A stretch of 64,000 nt of DNA from a virus, in IMG/VR virus record IMGVR_UViG_3300035212_003113, positions 62,001 to 126,000 of that record, one strand, 5' to 3'. Positions 15,777-23,976 of the stretch are shown in pieces. Position numbers and translations under genes: made by a program. A model generated the notes under the pieces. It was not told the DNA's origin. It saw only the letters and a list, made by a program, of their open reading frames with translations, and made no database searches. Each line of letters begins with the position of its first letter. Position 1 is the stretch's first letter.

Positions 15777-16085
15777 ATGAACGAACCCGCTACTTCTGCG
15801 ACTGCACTAGCAACTGTTGAAAAAAAGCAAAATGCGCTACAGCGATGGCAAAAGCGTAATCGAATGCGACGTGATAGCAGTATGGCTTCGGATTTTATTC
15901 ACTGGGCGCACAGTTATTCACTGGGCATAGACAAAGAAGTTGCGATGCGGGCTGCCATTAGAGCAGGACCAGACGATTACCTGGCTGCCTTTGCGGGCCT
16001 GCTGATTTTCCCATTTTTTGGATTACCGCTTAATATCATCAAGCTTATTAAAAAAATGCATTCCAGGCTTTACTACGGAGAGTAA
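15777..16085 (+). CDS. unknown protein with one membrane segment
   Basis: 102 residues. Basic N-terminal half ('QRWQKRNRMRRDS') and a hydrophobic stretch 'FAGLLIFPFFGLPLNIIKLI' near 76-95. Begins 3 bases after the terminator T-run. Possibly a peripheral or single-pass membrane protein; family unknown. Confidence 0.6.
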   Translation: MNEPATSATALATVEKKQNALQRWQKRNRMRRDSSMASDFIHWAHSYSLGIDKEVAMRAAIRAGPDDYLAAFAGLLIFPFFGLPLNIIKLIKKMHSRLYYGE

Positions 16086-16103
16086 TTAAATCGTAAATAC
16101 TTG

Positions 16104-16535
16104 GTGAAACTCCAGGTAGCTGAGCTTTTATTTTGTGAAGACTTTTACCAAGTTTTGCTTTGGTTTGCAAAGTTTTACGAAATGAAGGTTCCGTCACCGG
16201 AGCATTTCTCAGAGATAATGTCTAATCCCGATATAATGACGATAGGCATATGGCTAGATTCTTGTGGTACGCTTGCTACTTTGAAATGGGATCGCCATAA
16301 TTACATAGCAGACTTTTTTCAGAAATGCGTAGAGCTGCCGCCTAGTGCCGAAAGTGCGGGTGAAATATTCGCCGCACTTGCAAAATATAAATACGGAATG
16401 CCACCTAGAATCACTCTTTGGACGACTACAACTATAACTACAAGCCTAGAGCTGAGCCTTGATCTCGCGCGCTTCCTAGAAGATCGCGGATTTTGCAGAG
16501 ACTTCTCAAACAACTGGGACTACTTTGGATCATGA
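16104..16535 (+). CDS. MKL small-protein family B, member 1 (GTG start)
   Basis: 143 residues from GTG 16104 (TTG 16101 possible). 'IMSNPDIMTIGIWLDS' (about 34-49) and 'PPRITLWTT' are shared with the next gene, where they read 'IMSNPDIQEAGIWIDL' and 'RPHITLWSS'. The two are tandem paralogues. Function unknown. Confidence 0.7.
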   Translation: MKLQVAELLFCEDFYQVLLWFAKFYEMKVPSPEHFSEIMSNPDIMTIGIWLDSCGTLATLKWDRHNYIADFFQKCVELPPSAESAGEIFAALAKYKYGMPPRITLWTTTTITTSLELSLDLARFLEDRGFCRDFSNNWDYFGS

Positions 16536-16954
16536 AGCTAAATGACCTAAGCGCGGCAATCGAGCTAAAGAATTGCCAAACAGGCCTAGACCTATGCGTT
16601 AAATGTGCAAATCTTTTTGGAATGCCGATGCCATCAAAAGAATGCATCAGCTGGATAATGTCTAATCCAGACATCCAAGAAGCAGGAATATGGATAGACT
16701 TGCCAGGAGACTCGTTTTGCCTTTATTTCAAGTATGAGCATTCAGCAGAGCCTCTTAACAAAACTCTGTCATTTTATACAAAGTTTGCTGGCCTTTGTCG
16801 CAAGGGTCGACCACACATTACCTTGTGGTCTAGTAAAGATGCAAACACTACATATCTAGATGATCGTGATTTTACAAGAGTAGATCGCACAAACTGGGAT
16901 TATGACGGCAGGGCAATTAATCATGCTCAAGCCTGTCATGGGCATAACAAATAA
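16532..16954 (+). CDS. MKL small-protein family B, member 2
   Basis: 140 residues from ATG 16532 (ATCATGAAG overlapping the previous stop). Same N-terminal helix, IMSNPDI box, IT-LW box and terminal 'NWDY' as its upstream neighbour. The C-terminus is longer by about 15 residues and overlaps the HNH gene. Confidence 0.7.
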   Translation: MKLNDLSAAIELKNCQTGLDLCVKCANLFGMPMPSKECISWIMSNPDIQEAGIWIDLPGDSFCLYFKYEHSAEPLNKTLSFYTKFAGLCRKGRPHITLWSSKDANTTYLDDRDFTRVDRTNWDYDGRAINHAQACHGHNK

Positions 16955-17324
16955 GATAACCGGCATTGCGAGAGAGACGGCAAAGAGCGTTCGGCGATCT
17001 GCTGGCTGGAGCAAAGTAAGAAAAGCGCACCTTGCGGCCAATCCGCGCTGCGCTGCTTGCGGCACAAAACGCCTGCTTCAAGTCCATCATATTAAGCCTT
17101 TTAAAGAGCAGCCCGAGCTAGAACTTGATCCGGCAAATTTAATAACGCTATGCTTACTTAGAGACTGCCATGTTGATATTGGACATGGTGGCCATTATAA
17201 GTTTTACTGTTCCGATGTGCGCGTCATTTGTGCATCTATTGTAGGCGGTCATCTTAGCCTTAAGCAAGGCAAAGAATTGGCCAAAAATATGCGGCGGCTG
17301 AACGATGGCCTGCTCAATACATAG
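16923..17324 (+). CDS. HNH endonuclease
   Basis: About 133 residues from ATG 16923 (ATG 16902 or 16938 also possible). The HNH core is 'RCAACGTKRLLQVHHIKPF' with a CxxC zinc knuckle and paired His, then 'NLITLCLLRDCHVDIGH' with the final catalytic His. Size fits a free-standing phage HNH enzyme, either a homing nuclease or a packaging/defence nuclease. Lies inside a run of small paralogue genes. Confidence 0.85.
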   Translation: MLKPVMGITNKITGIARETAKSVRRSAGWSKVRKAHLAANPRCAACGTKRLLQVHHIKPFKEQPELELDPANLITLCLLRDCHVDIGHGGHYKFYCSDVRVICASIVGGHLSLKQGKELAKNMRRLNDGLLNT

Positions 17325-17326
17325 TC

Positions 17327-17369
17327 CCCGCCGGGCCTAAAGCCGGGCTGGGCCGATCCTGAGGCGGGC
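17327..17369 (+). repeat. two-hairpin intergenic element, copy 5
   Basis: GGGCCTAAAGCCGGG followed by GGGCCGATCCTGAGG. CCGG arms surround the CTAAA loop, and CCCGCC (17327-17332) can pair with GGCGGG (17363-17368) to close the whole element. Precedes the gene at 17396. Confidence 0.75.
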
Positions 17370-17395
17370 ACCACCCGCACCAGAAAGGACACCCG

Positions 17396-17731
17396 ATGAA
17401 TACCTGCGAGAACTGTGATGCCGAGTATGACCGTCGCTCCCGTGCCAAAAAGCCCGGTCGAGCCACCATCTGTGACGAGTGCGCAGAAGAAGAAAGCGAT
17501 GTGCAGCGTTACACCGGCTTTACCGTCTATGGTCACAAGTGCGGCGCTACACTTCAGATTAACGCAGACCCTAAGCTGACACAGTATCTTATTGCTGCTA
17601 CCAAGCTAAAAAACAAAGGTTCAAACATGAATGATAATGCCATTCAATGTTCAAAGTACCGCAGCAAGACAAGCGGCGCTTGCGTAGTTACAGCAGATGC
17701 AACTGATTACAAGAACCGCTCAGGCATCTAA
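17396..17731 (+). CDS. zinc-ribbon-like small protein
   Basis: 111 residues with AGAAAGGA (17381-17388) upstream. 'CENCDAEYDRRS' and 'TICDECAEEE' form a CxxC-x16-CxxC zinc ribbon in the first 30 residues. The rest has no recognised fold. Possibly nucleic-acid or protein binding. Overlaps the next start by one base. Confidence 0.7.
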   Translation: MNTCENCDAEYDRRSRAKKPGRATICDECAEEESDVQRYTGFTVYGHKCGATLQINADPKLTQYLIAATKLKNKGSNMNDNAIQCSKYRSKTSGACVVTADATDYKNRSGI

Positions 17732-18147
17732 TGAAGCTGGAAGACGTATCGCTCAGGCTTGCAAACTCAGTAGAAGCAATAGACAGAATTCTTGTAGCTT
17801 CTCGAGAGCTTTATGGCAAACTACTGCCCGTAGACAGGCAGCGAGTAGCGAAGTACATAGTAGGTTGCAACCATCATAATGTCAAAATAGAGCGAGTACA
17901 ATTCCACGAGTCCTTCTACTGTAATCGCATATGGCCTGATCCAACCAAGTATATGCCAGATAGAGAATATATCTGGTCTATTCAGATAGTACTGATGACA
18001 AAAAAGAAAAAAGTACACTTGGTTTCGCTGCACTATCCTTATGACGCAGCAACAAATTCTTGCTTACCTGTGCAAGATTTGCAGCTCCTGAGACAACAGC
18101 GTGCTGCTGACTGGGTGCGTAAATGCGCCTCGCCAAGGCAGCCATGA
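17731..18147 (+). CDS. unknown protein, MKL start
   Basis: 138 residues beginning 'MKLEDVSLRLANSVEAIDRI'. Basic, with strands 'YIWSIQIVLMTKKKKVHLVS' in the middle. No recognised family. Stop overlaps the next ATG (CCATGAAG). Confidence 0.65.
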   Translation: MKLEDVSLRLANSVEAIDRILVASRELYGKLLPVDRQRVAKYIVGCNHHNVKIERVQFHESFYCNRIWPDPTKYMPDREYIWSIQIVLMTKKKKVHLVSLHYPYDAATNSCLPVQDLQLLRQQRAADWVRKCASPRQP

Positions 18148-18455
18148 AGTTAACTTGGGCTACAGATGCCTGGTACGCATGGCAAGATGGCAATAAAGCG
18201 CTGCTGTCTTCTTTAGTTTTGCAAAATATTGGCAAGCCGCTTTCTGCTAGAATCCCTTCAGTAAAATGGGGTTACGAGTCAAGCGCAAATCTTGACCATA
18301 TCTTTACAATGATAATGCTATCAAATGCTTGGTCTGTGTTTCGTGGCGAAACGCTAATACGTAGCATAGCCTGGGAATTTGACAGAAACGCAGGTCCGCC
18401 TGGCGTAGTACCATCGGTTTTACCATATCGACAGTTTATCATAATTAAGAATTAA
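18144..18455 (+). CDS. unknown protein, MKL start
   Basis: 103 residues from ATG 18144. N-terminal 'MKLTWATDAWYAWQDGNKAL' recalls family A, but the rest does not align convincingly. Two possible strands at the C-terminus. Function unknown. Confidence 0.65.
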   Translation: MKLTWATDAWYAWQDGNKALLSSLVLQNIGKPLSARIPSVKWGYESSANLDHIFTMIMLSNAWSVFRGETLIRSIAWEFDRNAGPPGVVPSVLPYRQFIIIKN

Positions 18456-18457
18456 CC

Positions 18458-18817
18458 ATGAAGTTCAAAGTTGGCGACACAGTCGTGATCATTAGCTCTC
18501 CAGCTATGGGTTATTATTTGACGTGGGAATCAGACATGGATGACCACTGCGGATGTAGCGGCGAAGTTATAAGCCTAGATTGGATGGATGATTATCCTAT
18601 TTATGCTGTGCGCTCGTGTTCAAGGTCTGGCCAAGAGAAAAGCTGGTGGTATCAAGAGTCATGGCTAAGCGCTGATCAAGGCTATTATTGGGGTTCTCCG
18701 CTAACTCGAGATGAGTACCAACGTCGAGGATTGGACGAACTCCGCAGAGAAGAACAATCTCTTAAGGCAAAGCAAGATGCTATTTTTAAAAAGATTTTTG
18801 ATGTGGATGACTCCTGA
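18458..18817 (+). CDS. unknown protein with SH3-like N-terminus
   Basis: 119 residues. 'MKFKVGDTVVII' with later 'GCSGEVISLD' and 'YAVRS' has the pattern of an SH3/KOW-like small barrel (residues 1-55), followed by a charged helix ('ELRREEQSLKAKQDAIFKKI'). Function unknown. Confidence 0.65.
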   Translation: MKFKVGDTVVIISSPAMGYYLTWESDMDDHCGCSGEVISLDWMDDYPIYAVRSCSRSGQEKSWWYQESWLSADQGYYWGSPLTRDEYQRRGLDELRREEQSLKAKQDAIFKKIFDVDDS

Positions 18818-19046
18818 CTTGCCGTCTATGCTAGACTCTAGATTACATGTACAACGATACTGGTATTCTTTAAGCGTAGACGGCAAAGCCCGAGCTGCCT
18901 CGGAATCAGAGGTAGTTGCCTTAAGTGGAATGTCAGCTAAAAAGCTGTCTGGATTGCAGTGCCCTGTCACATCAATTATAAACGGTAAACTCACCCGTAT
19001 TAAGCGGTACCCTTACTACTTAGTACCGGTATATACCGGTATTTAA
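18801..19046 (+). CDS. small basic unknown protein
   Basis: 81 residues from ATG 18801 (ATG 18807 also possible), overlapping the previous gene by 17 bases. Contains 'SEVVALSGMSAKKLSGLQ', a helix-turn-helix-like stretch. The last codons lie on an 18-bp perfect palindrome. Moderate support only. Confidence 0.55.
   Translation: MWMTPDLPSMLDSRLHVQRYWYSLSVDGKARAASESEVVALSGMSAKKLSGLQCPVTSIINGKLTRIKRYPYYLVPVYTGI
19024..19041. promoter_or_regulatory. 18-bp perfect palindrome
   Basis: TACCGGTATATACCGGTA is identical to its reverse complement and is built from two ACCGGT units. It covers the 3' end of the upstream gene and precedes a 75-base gap before the GTG at 19122. It could be a dimeric repressor operator or form a hairpin. 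There is no T-run right after it. Confidence 0.5.
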
Positions 19047-19121
19047 ACTTTCCTTCCGGTTGCGGCGGCAATTTTAATATCCCCGAGACCTTTTTTCCCA
19101 GACAATTAACCTGGAGCAGCA

Positions 19122-19784
19122 GTGCCAGATTACGGACCAGCTCGTAACTTCTTTAAGACAATTGATGCAGACACGGCAAACCGATACCGGGATTACTGGG
19201 AGTCGGTAGCACCCAAAAACGACTACGAGTCTTTCCAGCGATACCTGTTTGCATTTTGCAGCGTACACACTACCTTCAAAGGTAATGTGAATGGCTACCT
19301 TGCCATCAAGGATTATAATACTTGGGCCGACAATCACGACCGTCTTCTTGAGCTGCTAAAGGACAGCAAGGCTGGGCTACACAATAACCGAGCCAAGTAT
19401 ATCATGCAGTTTAGCAGACAGTACTGGGCAGACCCGCAGCGCTTCCGCTTCACTTCTAAAAAGAATCATGTTTCAAAGCGCAACGAGATTGCTGAGCGCA
19501 TTTCTGGCCTGGGCCTCGCTAAGGTGTCATTTGCCCTTGAAATGATTCATCCTAATTCTGCGCGTGTTGTCTGTGGCGACATTCATCAGTTGCGTTTCTA
19601 TGGCATGGAAGAGTGCCGTTATAAAAATGCGGCAGAAGTAAAGCAGTATCGTCTTATGGAGAATCACTGGGTAACTGGTGCCGCAAAAGCAGGAGTGTCG
19701 TCATATGTCGCACGCTGTATATTTTGGGACAAGCTGCAAGGCAAAGACGATTCCCGCTATTGGAGTTTTACTCTGGAGAGCTAG
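19122..19784 (+). CDS. unknown protein with a HhH-glycosylase-like motif (GTG start)
   Basis: 220 residues from GTG 19122 with CTGGAG (19111-19116) upstream. The centre reads 'ISGLGLAKVSFALEMIHP' then 'VVCGDIHQLRFYG' (about 127-160), the GxGxxKxxFxL and D-x-H spacing seen in helix-hairpin-helix DNA glycosylase-like folds and in the DUF7178-type gene at 2865. No catalytic Lys can be assigned, so the call is structural only. Confidence 0.65.
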   Translation: MPDYGPARNFFKTIDADTANRYRDYWESVAPKNDYESFQRYLFAFCSVHTTFKGNVNGYLAIKDYNTWADNHDRLLELLKDSKAGLHNNRAKYIMQFSRQYWADPQRFRFTSKKNHVSKRNEIAERISGLGLAKVSFALEMIHPNSARVVCGDIHQLRFYGMEECRYKNAAEVKQYRLMENHWVTGAAKAGVSSYVARCIFWDKLQGKDDSRYWSFTLES

Positions 19785-20291
19785 ATGAAAAAGATTGCAT
19801 GTATCGGTACCCGAGAGATCAGCGAGGAAATGCGCCGCAAACTTAGTCTGTTTGGCAAGATGATTGTCATGCGCGGCTACGAGTTGCATACCGGCAACGC
19901 TCTTGGTTCCGATGCTGCATTTGCTGAGGGCGGCAACAAGCTACCAGGTCAAGTCCATTTGCATTTGCCTTGGAGTAGCTATAATGCGGGATTAATCAAT
20001 CCCAGTAATGTTGTGCACACCTCTTATTCATCAGCTCTTGCTGAACTTGCGGCTGGCTGTCATCCTGCATGGAACGCTTGTTCACAGGGTACAAAAAAGA
20101 TGCTTACGCGAAATGCTAGCATTGTTTCGGTAGCTGACATCGTCGTATACCATGTTGACGAATCTAAGCTGGGTGGCGGTGGTACTGGCCATGGCGTCCG
20201 TATCGCATGTAATCTAAAAAAGCCGCAGCTGGCAATTACGGTAGATAGTACAATAGAGCAGATATATGAAGCATTCTTCAAGATTGAGTGA
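19785..20291 (+). CDS. SLOG-superfamily (LOG/DprA-like) nucleotide-binding protein
   Basis: 168 residues. 'IACIGTREISEEMRRKL' (4-20), 'LHTGNALGSDAAFAEGG' (34-50) and 'VVYHVDESKLGGGGTGHGVR' (about 130-150) match the Rossmann-like SLOG fold, with the GS/GGxGT phosphate-binding turns. Relatives bind or cleave nucleotides and some act in phage defence. Starts directly after the previous stop. Confidence 0.8.
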   Translation: MKKIACIGTREISEEMRRKLSLFGKMIVMRGYELHTGNALGSDAAFAEGGNKLPGQVHLHLPWSSYNAGLINPSNVVHTSYSSALAELAAGCHPAWNACSQGTKKMLTRNASIVSVADIVVYHVDESKLGGGGTGHGVRIACNLKKPQLAITVDSTIEQIYEAFFKIE

Positions 20292-20439
20292 TGCATTTCT
20301 TCTGGGATGTTTAGCAGTTATAGTGCTGCTTATGAACACGAGCGATCCTGGTAGCAATGTCTTCCTTGCAGTCATGTTGCTGCCATCTGCATTTGTATTC
20401 TGCTCTTTGATGGCGGAGACCTTCCTTGGCAAAGAATAG
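20284..20439 (+). CDS. 51-residue two-helix membrane protein (TTG start)
   Basis: Starts MSDAFLLGCLAVIVLLM from TTG 20284, inside the end of the SLOG gene. Two hydrophobic helices (about 4-17 and 26-43) and an acidic end. Overlaps the following gene by 14 bases. The tight packing supports it but no ribosome site is evident. Confidence 0.55.
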   Translation: MSDAFLLGCLAVIVLLMNTSDPGSNVFLAVMLLPSAFVFCSLMAETFLGKE

Positions 20440-21268
20440 CTTAGGCAAAATACTATGGGATATGGCTAAGCGCGGCGATGCCTTTTTGCTTAACACAAAA
20501 AAGGCTACGCAGGTTCTTGTGCCATATGGCAAGTATGCCGGTGCGTGGACATATGCAAAGTCTACCAGAACTTGTCGCTGGGCATTCACATTCCCAGCCG
20601 AATTGGCAGATAGCAAGGCGAAGGCATATGGCCCCAGTGGAAAGTCTAAGACTTTCCCTCTGCCGGATACAATTTATAGTTGGATGGGCGGCGGACATCC
20701 AGGAAAAATTCATGCTGCAAATAGGTCGCAACTAGCCTGGGCGGTTACAAAGTGGGCCGCATTCAATGCAAGCCGTTTGCGACCTATTTCGGAACTGCTC
20801 GCTTTAGTTGATAGTTCTATTGCCTTCTCTAGCTGGCAGGCCAAAGTGGGCTTGCGCTGGGCGCTGGCTTTCTCTATGCCAGATGCGCTGCGTGCAATGG
20901 CGGCAGACAGGGCGGATTTCATCCGCAAATTGGATTTCATTGGAAAGTCAGCAACCTTTATGCGGCACCTATCTCCATCCCGCCGCCAGCGGTTTGTTGC
21001 CAGATGCTTGCGTGGTGGACCAGAGTTTGCGGTACGCAAGGTGTTCCGCCGAGCAGATGCAGATTTAATTTCAAGTGTTTTTGAAGGCAATGCCTGGAAG
21101 TGCGAGCCTGGCTTGGCTCATGTATTTTTAGCGTCTGCCGAGAAAAACCAGACTTTGAATAAATTTGATTCGTTGTTGCATATGGCTCAAAGTGGATCTT
21201 CTAGAAAGATAAGCAGATTAAAAATCCACTTTGTAGATGAAGCTAATCACGGCGGCCCTAATACTTGA
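20426..21268 (+). CDS. unknown protein (TTG start)
   Basis: 280 residues from TTG 20426, with GGCGGAG (20412-20418) upstream. Strongly basic and helical: 'AKNSLGKILWDMAKRGDAFL', 'MRHLSPSRRQRFVARCLRGG'. No conserved nuclease or ATPase motif is seen. It overlaps the next gene by 32 bases. A DNA- or RNA-binding role is possible from charge only. Confidence 0.7.
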   Translation: MAKNSLGKILWDMAKRGDAFLLNTKKATQVLVPYGKYAGAWTYAKSTRTCRWAFTFPAELADSKAKAYGPSGKSKTFPLPDTIYSWMGGGHPGKIHAANRSQLAWAVTKWAAFNASRLRPISELLALVDSSIAFSSWQAKVGLRWALAFSMPDALRAMAADRADFIRKLDFIGKSATFMRHLSPSRRQRFVARCLRGGPEFAVRKVFRRADADLISSVFEGNAWKCEPGLAHVFLASAEKNQTLNKFDSLLHMAQSGSSRKISRLKIHFVDEANHGGPNT

Positions 21269-21635
21269 GCCTGATTTAAAGCGGCGTTTAATGCTTGCTC
21301 TGGAAATGACTGCGGCCGAAAGACATGGATGCGCGCGAGGAGAAGTGCTGCCAGCATATGTTGGCATGATAGAAAGCATTCTGCATGATAAGTTCCTAAC
21401 TAGAGGAAAGCTAGATTTCTGCCTAGGAGTACGTTCATTTAGGACGCTTAGGATTGGTCGCCTACCACATATAAGGGATCATTCAGATTTTTTCTGTAGC
21501 GATTACTCATCTGTGTTCTCTATAGGAGGATCTCCTACTTCTCCAAGTATACTTTCTGTTGTTTGTGGCGATGTAGTATATCTTTATCCGGATGAGACAA
21601 TGATGCTTGCGTATTCTACGTCGCTTGATGAGTAA
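21237..21635 (+). CDS. unknown protein, MKL start
   Basis: 132 residues, 'MKLITAALILEPDLKRRLML' then a mixed region rich in Ser and aromatic residues. No family recognised. Followed by a 164-base gap that holds repeat copy 6. Confidence 0.65.
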   Translation: MKLITAALILEPDLKRRLMLALEMTAAERHGCARGEVLPAYVGMIESILHDKFLTRGKLDFCLGVRSFRTLRIGRLPHIRDHSDFFCSDYSSVFSIGGSPTSPSILSVVCGDVVYLYPDETMMLAYSTSLDE

Positions 21636-21734
21636 AACATCCGCTGATAAGTCACAGATAGCTTTCCTAGATATTTTAGCGGGCAGTCGGCGACAGGTTC
21701 GGCTCCCACCATAAGACATGCAATAGCAGGTCGC

Positions 21735-21775
21735 GGCGGGCCTAAAGCCGGTGTCGGGCGATCCTGGTGCTCGCC
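21735..21775 (+). repeat. two-hairpin intergenic element, copy 6
   Basis: Inner stem GGC (21739-21741)/GCC (21747-21749) with CTAAA loop. Second stem GGCGA (21757-21761)/TCGCC (21771-21775) encloses the rest of GATCCTGG; here the arms are G/C-swapped relative to copy 2, a compensatory change. Followed by GGGAGACAG and ATG 21800. Confidence 0.8.
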
Positions 21776-21799
21776 GGAACCCGCATAGGGAGACAGAGA

Positions 21800-22201
21800 A
21801 TGAAGCTAGTAGATGCCGCAGCTCTGTATTTCCCAGAAATGCTGCGCACAATAGATGAAAATCTGTTCGTGCCCCGTACAGTTGTTGATGCTTGGTCATA
21901 CATGGTCCGCAATATAATGTATCAACCGATAAATTGTGGATGGGGCTACTTTGACGGCATGGAGTACAAACGGCCCTATGCTATATGCAATATTGAGCTT
22001 GCCGGAGATAAGCCGTCAGTATATCTACAAACAGATTATGCTGATGGTTGCGAGAAAACCCATTCATCTGACCCGGCATTTTGGTTTTACTACTACGAAG
22101 ATCGGCGTCTGCGGGCTGCCTTTGACGCAGATCCGCGCGCGCTACTATCCAATAACAGCAGATTTTTCTTTTGGAGAAAAGCTTATGTTGATCTGCCTTG
22201 A
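21800..22201 (+). CDS. unknown protein, MKL start
   Basis: 133 residues with AGGGAGA (21787-21793) before ATG 21800. 'MKLVDAAALYFPEMLRTIDE' helix, then Tyr/Trp-rich strands. No recognised family. Overlaps the next gene by 17 bases. Confidence 0.65.
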   Translation: MKLVDAAALYFPEMLRTIDENLFVPRTVVDAWSYMVRNIMYQPINCGWGYFDGMEYKRPYAICNIELAGDKPSVYLQTDYADGCEKTHSSDPAFWFYYYEDRRLRAAFDADPRALLSNNSRFFFWRKAYVDLP

Positions 22202-22376
22202 TGAAATTCAGGTTAGCTTTGACGACATCCCTCTTGGCACAGAGCTGGCAGAGTTAGGAGCATGGAGCGAATGCCGTCATTTGTTTAATCGTCCTAACGA
22301 AGCCGTTTACCGCATATGTAATAATTCACCAGTAAATGGTGAAGCTGGCGAACTGGACAGCAAGATTTGCGCCTAA
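22185..22376 (+). CDS. small unknown protein
   Basis: 63 residues from ATG 22185 with TTGGAGA (22170-22176) upstream; longer in-frame starts lie within the previous gene. 'MLICLDEIQVSFDDIPLGTE' start, acidic. Overlaps the following gene. Function unknown. Confidence 0.6.
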   Translation: MLICLDEIQVSFDDIPLGTELAELGAWSECRHLFNRPNEAVYRICNNSPVNGEAGELDSKICA

Positions 22377-22680
22377 GCAGCTAATAGCGCTTGATCCAAT
22401 TCTTCGTTTCCCGGATTTTCTAACAGAAGAAGATGCCATTCAGATACTGTCAACCGGAAACTCCATTTTCTGGGAGACGAGCCCGCCAGATATAAGTATA
22501 TTTTATTACGCGTACATAGATCTGGCCAGCGGACTTGTTTATTCTGATCGCAATATTAGTCCCAATTTTATATCGTTTCACTTTTCTGGCTTGGGAGATG
22601 ACAGACTACAGGAACTGAAAAAGCTATATCCCGAGCGAGTGGTGTTTGATTTCCTTTATGTTTCTATGGAGATAGGCTAG
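22339..22680 (+). CDS. unknown protein, MKL start (GTG)
   Basis: 113 residues from GTG 22339 ('MKLANWTARFAPKQLIALDP'); ATG 22336 is one codon upstream and equally possible. 'LDPILRFPDFL' resembles 'IDPLLRFSVR' of the gene at 61282, hinting at a distant relation. Its final base overlaps the next start. Confidence 0.65.
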   Translation: MKLANWTARFAPKQLIALDPILRFPDFLTEEDAIQILSTGNSIFWETSPPDISIFYYAYIDLASGLVYSDRNISPNFISFHFSGLGDDRLQELKKLYPERVVFDFLYVSMEIG

Positions 22681-22835
22681 TGGCAGACCGGTTGCTGTTG
22701 CTGGCGAAGTTCACGGTGCTTTGTCTTTGCTGCTGCACCGGATTACTGCCAAGCATAGGTGCCGAACTAATAAAAATTGCTGCGGGTCTTTTTGTGGCCA
22801 TCTGGCTAACGGAAGCGGTGAGGAAAGAACAATGA
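22680..22835 (+). CDS. 51-residue membrane protein (GTG start)
   Basis: Starts MADRLLLLAKFTVLCLCC from GTG 22680, overlapping the preceding stop (CTAGTGG). Two hydrophobic segments (5-23 and 29-45) with charged ends. Stop overlaps the next ATG (CAATGAAG). Unknown; the pattern resembles the small membrane peptides at 9376 and 20284. Confidence 0.6.
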   Translation: MADRLLLLAKFTVLCLCCCTGLLPSIGAELIKIAAGLFVAIWLTEAVRKEQ

Positions 22836-23143
22836 AGCTAGGATTTAAGCAAATCGTTCTATTCGGTGATCCAGACCTGTTAAGCGCTACTATAGAAAAT
22901 ACTGCCAATGTGCGTGTGCCACGGGCCATCATTGGTCGCTTCTATGAGGCCTGCGAAGCCACTTTATTCTATAGAACTTCTGAAGAATCCTGCGCCAGTA
23001 TTAACCGGGCAGGCGAAGTCAAAAAAAATATAATGTGGCCGCGCCATATCCCTGGCAACGCTTTTGTGATCGCATATAACAAGAGCACTGTCAACGTTTA
23101 CTTGGAAAAGGAAACCAAGGATGAATCCATCGCTTTTCTCTAG
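22832..23143 (+). CDS. unknown protein, MKL start
   Basis: 103 residues from ATG 22832 with GTGAGGAAAG (22818-22827) upstream. 'MKLGFKQIVLFGDPDLLSAT', then basic strands. No recognised family. Overlaps the next gene by 23 bases. Confidence 0.65.
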   Translation: MKLGFKQIVLFGDPDLLSATIENTANVRVPRAIIGRFYEACEATLFYRTSEESCASINRAGEVKKNIMWPRHIPGNAFVIAYNKSTVNVYLEKETKDESIAFL

Positions 23144-23762
23144 CCCAGAGATGCTCGCTGACATTAATGCTGGCACGGCATATCTACAGGGCCTGCACGA
23201 TGGGTTGTTCCCGGCGCCACCAGGTATTTCTCAGGAATGCATGACTGCTGCAATGAAGGTTTGGGTTGATAGCAGAAACCATCTGCTAAACAACATAAAA
23301 GCAGACTTCAAAGATATTGCTGCTGCCTCTGCCGCTGGCAAGCCAATTGCTTTACTGCGTGCAGCTCTTGCAACCAGAATTGAGGCTTATAACGGCGTAT
23401 ACCTGCCGCAATTCATGGAATCATTCGAGGCTGCTACAGGTGGCACTCCGCCTGAAGGCTGGCTATTTTCTCTGCCTCCCCGAGAGTGGAGGCGCGCAGC
23501 AAAAGCGAACATGTGCCTTAATCCCACCGACGATCCGCGGTGCCTGTTCGTGTCAAAGCCTTCATTTTACATGAGGGCACTAGATAATCTCCTTAGCATG
23601 GACCCTCATTCGGCATTGGTTTCAGCGCTATTTAACTCGTCCCTATTCCTGGTGGCACTTGCTGCCACCGGGCATCCACGAGCAATGAGCCTCTTGCTGG
23701 AGGCCATTTTCCTTGTAGTGACAGCTGTCGCATATCTTGGCCTGGCCAAGAGGAGTACTTAG
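23121..23762 (+). CDS. unknown protein with C-terminal membrane segment
   Basis: 213 residues with AAGGA upstream (23114-23119). Helical body rich in Ala and Pro, and a C-terminal hydrophobic stretch 'LEAIFLVVTAVAYLGLA' (about 193-209) preceded by another ('SSLFLVALAATGHP'), so it is likely tail-anchored in the membrane. Family unknown. Confidence 0.65.
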   Translation: MNPSLFSSPEMLADINAGTAYLQGLHDGLFPAPPGISQECMTAAMKVWVDSRNHLLNNIKADFKDIAAASAAGKPIALLRAALATRIEAYNGVYLPQFMESFEAATGGTPPEGWLFSLPPREWRRAAKANMCLNPTDDPRCLFVSKPSFYMRALDNLLSMDPHSALVSALFNSSLFLVALAATGHPRAMSLLLEAIFLVVTAVAYLGLAKRST

Positions 23763-23763
23763 A

Positions 23764-23976
23764 GTGAACAATGTAACTGCCAAGCACAGAATCTTTATCT
23801 CTGATGATAGCGGGCCAGGTCCTCTGTTTAAGACTGAATATGTTTTCGTGGCGGCAGAACCCGGGGATAGCGGCAGCATAATTGGACCTGAAGGGAGTGG
23901 GCTGCTTGTTGCATTCCATCGCACCAGACTCGTTGCCGTAGTACAAGAAGAAAGCATCTGCCGAGATGAAGCTTGA
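23764..23976 (+). CDS. small unknown protein (GTG start)
   Basis: 70 residues from GTG 23764, with GAGG and AGGAG (23747-23754) upstream. Beta-rich: 'HRIFISDDSGPGPLF', 'YVFVAAEPGDSGSIIG'. Overlaps the next MKL gene by 11 bases. Function unknown. Confidence 0.6.
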   Translation: MNNVTAKHRIFISDDSGPGPLFKTEYVFVAAEPGDSGSIIGPEGSGLLVAFHRTRLVAVVQEESICRDEA

